Below, piece by piece: positions 5,462 to 9,502 of a stretch of DNA of 9,502 nucleotides. Under the pieces are notes generated by a model. The model searched no databases, was not told where the DNA came from, and worked only from the letters and a program-made list of their open reading frames with translations. This stretch comes from Bacillota bacterium (GTDB lineage: Bacteria; Bacillota; Desulfotomaculia; Desulfotomaculales; JAJYZD01). Position 1 is the first letter of the stretch. Each line of letters opens with the position of its first letter. The translations under genes and the position numbers were made by a program. The DNA lies in the NCBI GenBank assembly GCA_021800315.1, contig JAJYZD010000140.1, forward strand, positions 1 through 9,502. Direction: 5' to 3'.

Positions 5462-6133
5462 TTACACGCGATAACGGTTGACGGGGCGTCCCACCGACCC
5501 GTACCGCATTTCCAGCTTCACCTGGCCCGATTTCTCCAGGTAATCCAGGTAGCGCCGGGCGGTTACGCGGGCCAGGCCGGTGGCCTGGGCCACCTCCTCG
5601 GCGGAAAGGGGCCGGTTCTGCTTGATCAGGTAGAGCATGACCTGTTTTAAGGTAACCTCGTGCAGGCCCTTGGGCAGTTCTTCCCCGGGCAGCCTGGCTT
5701 TGTTGAGGGCCAACTGGTCCAGCGCGTCCTGGCTCAGGAGGGAATGACGGTGGAAACTTTCCCGGAGCGCGGCGTAGGCTAAAAGGGCGCTCTTCAGACG
5801 GCTGAACTTGAACGGCTTGATGATGTAATCAATGGCGCCGTACCGGAAAGCGTTCTGGATGGTCTCCACGTCTTGGGCGGCGGTGATCAGGATGATGTCG
5901 GCCGGCAGGCCGTTTTGGCGGATCTCCTGCAGTACCGCCAGGCCGCTTTTATCCGGCAGGTAGACGTCGAGCAGGACCAGGTCGGGCCTTTCCCCCGCCG
6001 TGAGCCGGACGGCTTCCTGGCCGGTCGCGGCCACACCCAGCGGGGTGAAGCCGGGCACGGCCCGGACAAACTGCCGGTTTATCTCCGCCACCATGGGGTC
6101 GTCCTCCACTATCAGAACCCTGGCATCGTCCAT
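5462..6133 (-). CDS. Response regulator, CitB/DcuR family
   Basis: Transcriptional regulator activated by phosphorylation from the neighbouring kinase. The start is ATG 6133, with GAGGAG 8 nt upstream; a GTG at 6142 in the same frame overlaps that ribosome binding site and is less likely. Receiver domain (about 4-120): acidic pocket E10-D11-D12, phospho-acceptor D56 in LVLLDVYLPDKSG, T84 in IILITAAQ, K106 in YIIKPF. After a linker, a C-terminal helix-turn-helix (about 160-223: LKQVMLYLIK, LSAEEVAQATGLARVTARRYL, then VGRPVNRYRV) matches the CitB/DcuR group, which regulates citrate and C4-dicarboxylate transport and metabolism. The length, 223 residues, is normal. Its gene lies 13 nt after the kinase gene, so the two are co-transcribed. 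Targets are unknown, but the downstream binding-protein gene and a dicarboxylate transporter elsewhere are likely. Confidence 0.95.
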   Translation of the reverse strand: MDDARVLIVEDDPMVAEINRQFVRAVPGFTPLGVAATGQEAVRLTAGERPDLVLLDVYLPDKSGLAVLQEIRQNGLPADIILITAAQDVETIQNAFRYGAIDYIIKPFKFSRLKSALLAYAALRESFHRHSLLSQDALDQLALNKARLPGEELPKGLHEVTLKQVMLYLIKQNRPLSAEEVAQATGLARVTARRYLDYLEKSGQVKLEMRYGSVGRPVNRYRV

Positions 6134-6146
6134 GTTGAGCACTCCT

Positions 6147-7745
6147 CTATTCCCCGGACGGGGACGGGCCGGCGGGGATGGTGACGGTAAACCTGGTGCC
6201 GCCTTCCGGCGGCGAGTCCAGGACTATGGTGCCCCCGGCGTTTTCGACGTGGTTTTTCACCAGGAAGAGGCCGACGCCCCTGTTTTCGGCGTCCTTGGTG
6301 GAAAAACCGAGGTCGTAGACGCGTTGCCGGTTGCCGGGCGCCACGCCCGGGCCGTTGTCGGTCAGCACGATGGTCAGACCCTGCGGTCCGTCGAAAAGAC
6401 CCAGGTAAACGTGTCCGTCGGGGTTGTCCGCGGCGGCCTCCACGGCGTTTTCCAGCAGGTTGCCGAGCAGGACCACCAGGGCCCCGGTACCCAGTTGGGA
6501 CGGGATGTTCGCCAGGTGGCTTTGCCGGTCGATTTCCATCTCGATCCGGAGTTCCTTGGCCCGGCTGTACTTGCCCATAATGAGCCCGGCAAGGCCGGGA
6601 TCCGAGACGCGCCGGGCCAAAAAGGCGGTCAGTTCCTGCTGTTCTTCGGTAAAGGAAAAGATAAAGTCAATGGCCTGGTCCGTATGTCCCAGTTGAACCA
6701 TGCCGGCGATAGTGTGCAGCCTGTTCATGTATTCGTGAGTCTGAACCCGCAAGGCTTCTACGAATTTCTTGACGCCGGTCATCTCCTCGGCGAGGCGGGA
6801 GAGTTCGGTCTTCTCCCGGAAGGTGGAGACCGCGCCGATGATCTGGCCGCCGGCCACGATGGGAACCCGGTTGACCAGGACGGGGGTGGTGTTGAGCACC
6901 ATCTCCCGGTTGTATTCGGGCCGGCCCGTCTGCATGACCCTGGGCAGACGGGAGTTGGGAATGAAACTGGTGATCGGATGGCCGGCCGGGGTGTCGGGCA
7001 GGCCGATAATACGGCAGGCCTGCTCGTTGGCGAAGGTGATCAGGCCGTTCTTGTCGATGGCCACGATGGCCTCGGACATGGCCATGAAGATGGCGGTTCG
7101 CTCCTTTAAGAGGCGCGCTATCTGCTCCGGCTCCAGGCTGAAGGTGGCCCGCTTGATGTTGCGGGCCAAAAGCAGCGAGCCCATGAGTCCGATGGCCAGG
7201 CCGGCAACCAGGGAAAGCAGGAGCTGCGTCTGGATGTTACCGAAAAGGGCCAGCCGGGTGGGCGTCAGTACGCCTACCACGACCACGCCGATCTGTCTGG
7301 TTCCGCCGTCCGTCATTACCGGTACGAAGGCCCGCACCGCCGGTCCCAGAACGCCCTCGGTGCGGGAAAGGTATTCGTGATCCGCCAGAGCGGGGGCGAC
7401 ATCGGCGTCGGTAAAGGGGGTACCGATGCGCGAAGGCAGGGGATCGGCGTACCGTATCCCCCGCATGTTCAAAACAACCACGTAGGCCGCGTTGGTGGCC
7501 AGGCGGGATCTCTCGGCCAGGTCCTGGATCTGCCGGTCGGGGCCGGGGCCGAGCAGGGCCTGCTTGAGTTCGTCGGACTGGGCCAGGGTGCGGGCGATGG
7601 CCATGGCACGGAGGCCCATCTCCCGTTCGATGACGGCGGATATCTTTTGCAGGATGAAGAAACTGCTTGTCAGGATGACCAGCAGCACCGTAGCGAAGGA
7701 CAGCACGGCCATCTTGCCGCCCAGGGTGAGGTGCGTGTTTTTCAT
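6147..7745 (-). CDS. Sensor histidine kinase, DcuS/CitA/DctS family
   Basis: Membrane kinase sensing external carboxylates; 532 residues from ATG 7745, a typical length. Order: TM1 (about 13-33), extracytoplasmic PAS/sCache domain (about 35-165), TM2 (about 172-194), cytoplasmic PAS (about 213-312, AIVAIDKNGLITFANEQA), Spo0B-type dimerisation helix with the phosphorylated H337 (VQTHEYMNRLHTIAGM), and HATPase domain with N box N429/N433 (GNLLENAVEA), DNGPG (463-467), FSTKD (481-485) and RGVGLFLVK (489-497). In the outer PAS, R98, F111 and R138 line up with the E. coli DcuS ligand residues R107, F120 and R147, while D101 replaces H110. No good ribosome binding site precedes the ATG; an upstream TTGACG at 7806-7801 (- strand) is a weak -35 candidate. 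It heads the kinase-regulator-binding-protein operon. Confidence 0.95.
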   Translation of the reverse strand: MKNTHLTLGGKMAVLSFATVLLVILTSSFFILQKISAVIEREMGLRAMAIARTLAQSDELKQALLGPGPDRQIQDLAERSRLATNAAYVVVLNMRGIRYADPLPSRIGTPFTDADVAPALADHEYLSRTEGVLGPAVRAFVPVMTDGGTRQIGVVVVGVLTPTRLALFGNIQTQLLLSLVAGLAIGLMGSLLLARNIKRATFSLEPEQIARLLKERTAIFMAMSEAIVAIDKNGLITFANEQACRIIGLPDTPAGHPITSFIPNSRLPRVMQTGRPEYNREMVLNTTPVLVNRVPIVAGGQIIGAVSTFREKTELSRLAEEMTGVKKFVEALRVQTHEYMNRLHTIAGMVQLGHTDQAIDFIFSFTEEQQELTAFLARRVSDPGLAGLIMGKYSRAKELRIEMEIDRQSHLANIPSQLGTGALVVLLGNLLENAVEAAADNPDGHVYLGLFDGPQGLTIVLTDNGPGVAPGNRQRVYDLGFSTKDAENRGVGLFLVKNHVENAGGTIVLDSPPEGGTRFTVTIPAGPSPSGE

Positions 7746-7855
7746 GTTAATTAAGGATATTTGATCTTACGGGCCCAATTCCCTTCTTTCCCGAGAGTCG
7801 CGTCAACCAGCGCCCTGTGCCGCCGTCCCGCCTCCTTACATTAATTGCCTGCCGC

Positions 7856-7884
7856 TTGACAGGCAGCTGATAGCGTGCTATGAT
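7856..7884 (+). promoter_or_regulatory. Strong sigma-A promoter of tig
   Basis: Perfect TTGACA (7856-7861), 17-nt spacer and TATGAT (7879-7884, five of six). The -35 box lies inside an inverted repeat (CTGCC 7849-7853 and GGCAG 7862-7866), a possible regulatory site. The predicted transcription start is near 7891, giving a leader of about 168 nt before the tig start codon. Confidence 0.85.
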
Positions 7885-7890
7885 GGCCCT

Positions 7891-8058
7891 GCTTTGATTG
7901 CAGGGAGACACTTCCGGCTGCCCCTGGTTCCCCGGGGATTGACCACCCCGGAGCGCAGGGGGTTAGTCGGGCAATGTAATTTTTGGCAACCCCGTGGCGC
8001 CAAAAATGTTTCGGCGCAGGGCAAGGCACAATTTACCGGTAAGGTTGGGGGAGCGTTA
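7891..8058 (+). other. Structured 5' leader of the tig mRNA
   Basis: Between the promoter and the tig start are two clear hairpins: CCGGGG (7932-7937) with CCCCGG (7946-7951) around an 8-nt loop, and a 9-bp stem ATTTTTGGC (7979-7987) with GCCAAAAAT (7999-8007) around an 11-nt loop. A third inverted repeat, CCCTGC/GCAGGG (7887-7892, 7900-7905), straddles the transcription start. No known riboswitch consensus is recognisable and no T-run follows the hairpins. The in-frame extension of tig through this leader has no homology to trigger factor. Confidence 0.5.
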
Positions 8059-9369
8059 ATGAAGGCGACGGCGGAAAAATCACCGGACGGGTTTGTTACA
8101 CTGGAGATCGAGATAGAGGCGGAAAAATTCGCCAAAGCCGTGGAAAAGGCTTACCGGCAGGTGGTCGGGAACTACCTCGTTCCGGGGTTCCGGAGGGGTA
8201 AGACGCCCCGGCCGGTACTCGAGCGGTTTATCGGTAAGGACAGGTTGTACGAAGACGCCATCAACCAGATGATTCCGGAAGCTTACCGGGAGGCGGTCGC
8301 GGACACCGGGATAAAGCCCCTGAACCAGCCCAAGGTCGAGGTATCCCAGGCCGAGGAGGGCAAGCCGGTAGTATTCAAGGCCCGGGTCATGGTGGAGCCG
8401 GATGTCAAACTGGGCGAATATAAAGGTATTGAGGTTAAACGGCCGGCCATAACCATCAGGCCCGAAGACGTCGACCGGCAACTGGAAAAGATGCGCGACT
8501 TGCACGCCAAACTCCTTACCGTGGAAGAGGGAACGGTTCAGGAAGGCGACTACCTGATTATAGATTTCCAAGGCACCATCGACGGGCAGCCTTTCGAGGG
8601 CGGCGAGTCCGCCGACTTCTCGTTCCAACTCGGCGGAGGGCAGATGCTGCCGGATTTCGAACGGCAGTTGACCGGACTGCCGGTGGGAGGTAACGGCAAG
8701 GTGGTCATAACCTTCCCCGATTCCTATCCGAAGGAAGGTCTGGCCGGCAAGGAAGCCTCTTTCGAGGTGACGGTCAAGGACATCAAGCGCAAGGAACTGG
8801 CGCCCCTGGATGACGAATTCGCCAAGGACGTGAGCGAGCACGATTTCCTGGAGGAATTAAGGTCGGAAATAGAGAATAGGTTAAGGGATAATGCGGAGCG
8901 GGCGGCCGTTTCGCGCGCCAGCCAGATCCTGATGGACGCCGTGGTGGAAAGAGCCGTTGTTGATGTGCCTTCCGTCCTGGTGGATTCCCAGTTCAACATG
9001 ATGAAGAACGACCTGGACAACCAGGTTAGCCAGATGGGAATGTCCATGGAACAGTACCTGAAGTATGCGGGGACCACCCAGGAACAGATGCTGGCCGACA
9101 TGCGGCGGAGAGCCGGGAAAGATATCCGGGTGAGCCTGGTGCTGACGGCCGTCGGCCGGGCGGAGGGCATCTCGGTGAGTCCGGACGACATCGCCGACCG
9201 GATAGCGCAATTAGCCAGGACTTCGAACAAAACACCCGGGGACGTCACGAAGCTTTTTGAGGAGAAGGGGGAAATCCCCTACCTGCGGGATACGCTGCTC
9301 AGGGAGAAAGTTCTCGCCTTTCTGCGGGAGCACGCCGTATATATTGATGAGGATACCCCTGTAGAATAG
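8059..9369 (+). CDS. tig: Trigger factor, ribosome-associated chaperone and prolyl isomerase
   Basis: First chaperone met by nascent chains at the ribosome exit tunnel, also a peptidyl-prolyl cis-trans isomerase. ATG 8059 follows GGGGGAG (8047-8053) at 5 nt and yields 436 residues, the family norm. The N-terminal ribosome-binding domain carries the signature VPGFRRGKTP with GFRRGK at residues 43-48, the same position as in E. coli. The central FKBP-type domain (about 155-245) is visible from VQEGDYLIIDFQGTIDGQPF to PKEGLAGKEASFEVTVKDI; the C-terminal helical substrate-binding arms follow (about 250-436). A longer in-frame reading from 7894 adds 55 residues that fall in the leader and do not resemble the family. 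It is followed by clpP, the common order in Firmicutes, linking folding and degradation of new proteins. Confidence 0.98.
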   Translation: MKATAEKSPDGFVTLEIEIEAEKFAKAVEKAYRQVVGNYLVPGFRRGKTPRPVLERFIGKDRLYEDAINQMIPEAYREAVADTGIKPLNQPKVEVSQAEEGKPVVFKARVMVEPDVKLGEYKGIEVKRPAITIRPEDVDRQLEKMRDLHAKLLTVEEGTVQEGDYLIIDFQGTIDGQPFEGGESADFSFQLGGGQMLPDFERQLTGLPVGGNGKVVITFPDSYPKEGLAGKEASFEVTVKDIKRKELAPLDDEFAKDVSEHDFLEELRSEIENRLRDNAERAAVSRASQILMDAVVERAVVDVPSVLVDSQFNMMKNDLDNQVSQMGMSMEQYLKYAGTTQEQMLADMRRRAGKDIRVSLVLTAVGRAEGISVSPDDIADRIAQLARTSNKTPGDVTKLFEEKGEIPYLRDTLLREKVLAFLREHAVYIDEDTPVE

Positions 9370-9409
9370 CCGGCAAAATGGCGATATAATTAGAGGGAGG
9401 GGAGACGCC

Positions 9410-9502
9410 ATGTCAAGTCTTGTGCCAATCGTGGTAGAACAATCCAACCGGGGAGAGCGGGCCTACGATATCTATTCCCGTCTCCTGAAGGACCGTATTA
9501 TC
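9410..9502 (+). CDS. clpP: ATP-dependent Clp protease proteolytic subunit, N-terminal part
   Basis: Only the first 31 codons are inside the window. They read MSSLVPIVVEQSNRGERAYD followed by IYSRLLKDRII, which is the hallmark ClpP N-terminus (axial-loop region and first helix). The catalytic Ser, His and Asp lie beyond the window edge. ATG 9410 is preceded by AGGGAGGGGAG with a 5-nt spacer. The 40-nt gap after tig includes TATAAT at 9385-9390, a possible separate -10 box, but no matching -35 element is seen, so readthrough from tig is likely. Confidence 0.95.
   Translation, partial: MSSLVPIVVEQSNRGERAYDIYSRLLKDRII

Noticed and set aside
6000..7109. 369-codon frame on the + strand opposite the kinase and regulator genes
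   Set aside because: It is an antisense shadow of well-supported genes, rich in G, V, Q and H as typical of GC-rich opposite-strand frames.
7894..8058. 55-codon N-terminal extension of trigger factor
   Set aside because: It has no similarity to the family. ATG 8059 has a strong ribosome binding site and places the GFRxGK signature exactly as in E. coli.
1..9502. CRISPR array, phage or integrated element with att sites next to tRNA-Leu
   Set aside because: No regularly spaced repeats, no integrase gene and no duplicated tRNA 3' end were seen in the window.

Overview
The window looks like the chromosome of an anaerobic, moderately GC-rich Gram-positive bacterium, most likely a clostridial/Desulfotomaculum-Pelotomaculum type Firmicute. 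The reasons are strong G-rich ribosome binding sites, frequent GTG/TTG starts, a tig-clpP gene order, a Gram-positive style lipoprotein solute-binding protein linked to a CitA/DcuS-type two-component system, a cobalamin riboswitch on a cobalt/nickel permease, and what appears to be a selenoprotein. The genus is an inference; no 16S or other marker is present.

Region 1 (1-754, + strand): the C-terminal end of a membrane protein (probably a permease), then a 79-residue thioredoxin-like reading frame interrupted at codon 16 by an in-frame TGA. A hairpin (230-267) begins at this TGA and contains it in its lower stem, which is the arrangement of a bacterial SECIS element. I read the gene as a selenoprotein rather than a pseudogene. 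A Rho-independent terminator, a consensus promoter and tRNA-Leu(UAG) follow.

Region 2 (755-2849, + strand): a gene-poor spacer, then a promoter, a complete cobalamin riboswitch aptamer and an intrinsic terminator ahead of a HoxN/NixA-family nickel/cobalt permease. Control by B12 argues that cobalt is the physiological substrate. A further terminator-like hairpin closes the region.

Region 3 (2850-4373, + strand): an accessory-looking segment. It holds a winged-helix-type DNA-binding protein of a family I associate with mobile elements, with an inverted-repeat operator candidate over its promoter, a possible scrap of a partner gene, a long spacer, and an unrecognised 176-residue protein with a zinc-ribbon-like Cys pattern.

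Region 4 (4408-7745, - strand): a three-gene operon, transcribed as sensor kinase (DcuS/CitA type), response regulator (CitB/DcuR type), then a DctP-type TRAP solute-binding lipoprotein. No TRAP permease genes are adjacent. The layout recalls the Bacillus subtilis DctB-DctS-DctR unit, in which a binding protein helps the kinase sense C4-dicarboxylates. The kinase's extracytoplasmic PAS domain keeps most of the DcuS ligand residues but has Asp where DcuS has a ligand-binding His.

Region 5 (7856-9502, + strand): a near-consensus sigma-A promoter, a roughly 165-nt structured leader, the gene for trigger factor (tig) and the start of clpP. This is a core protein-folding and proteolysis locus transcribed divergently from the two-component operon.
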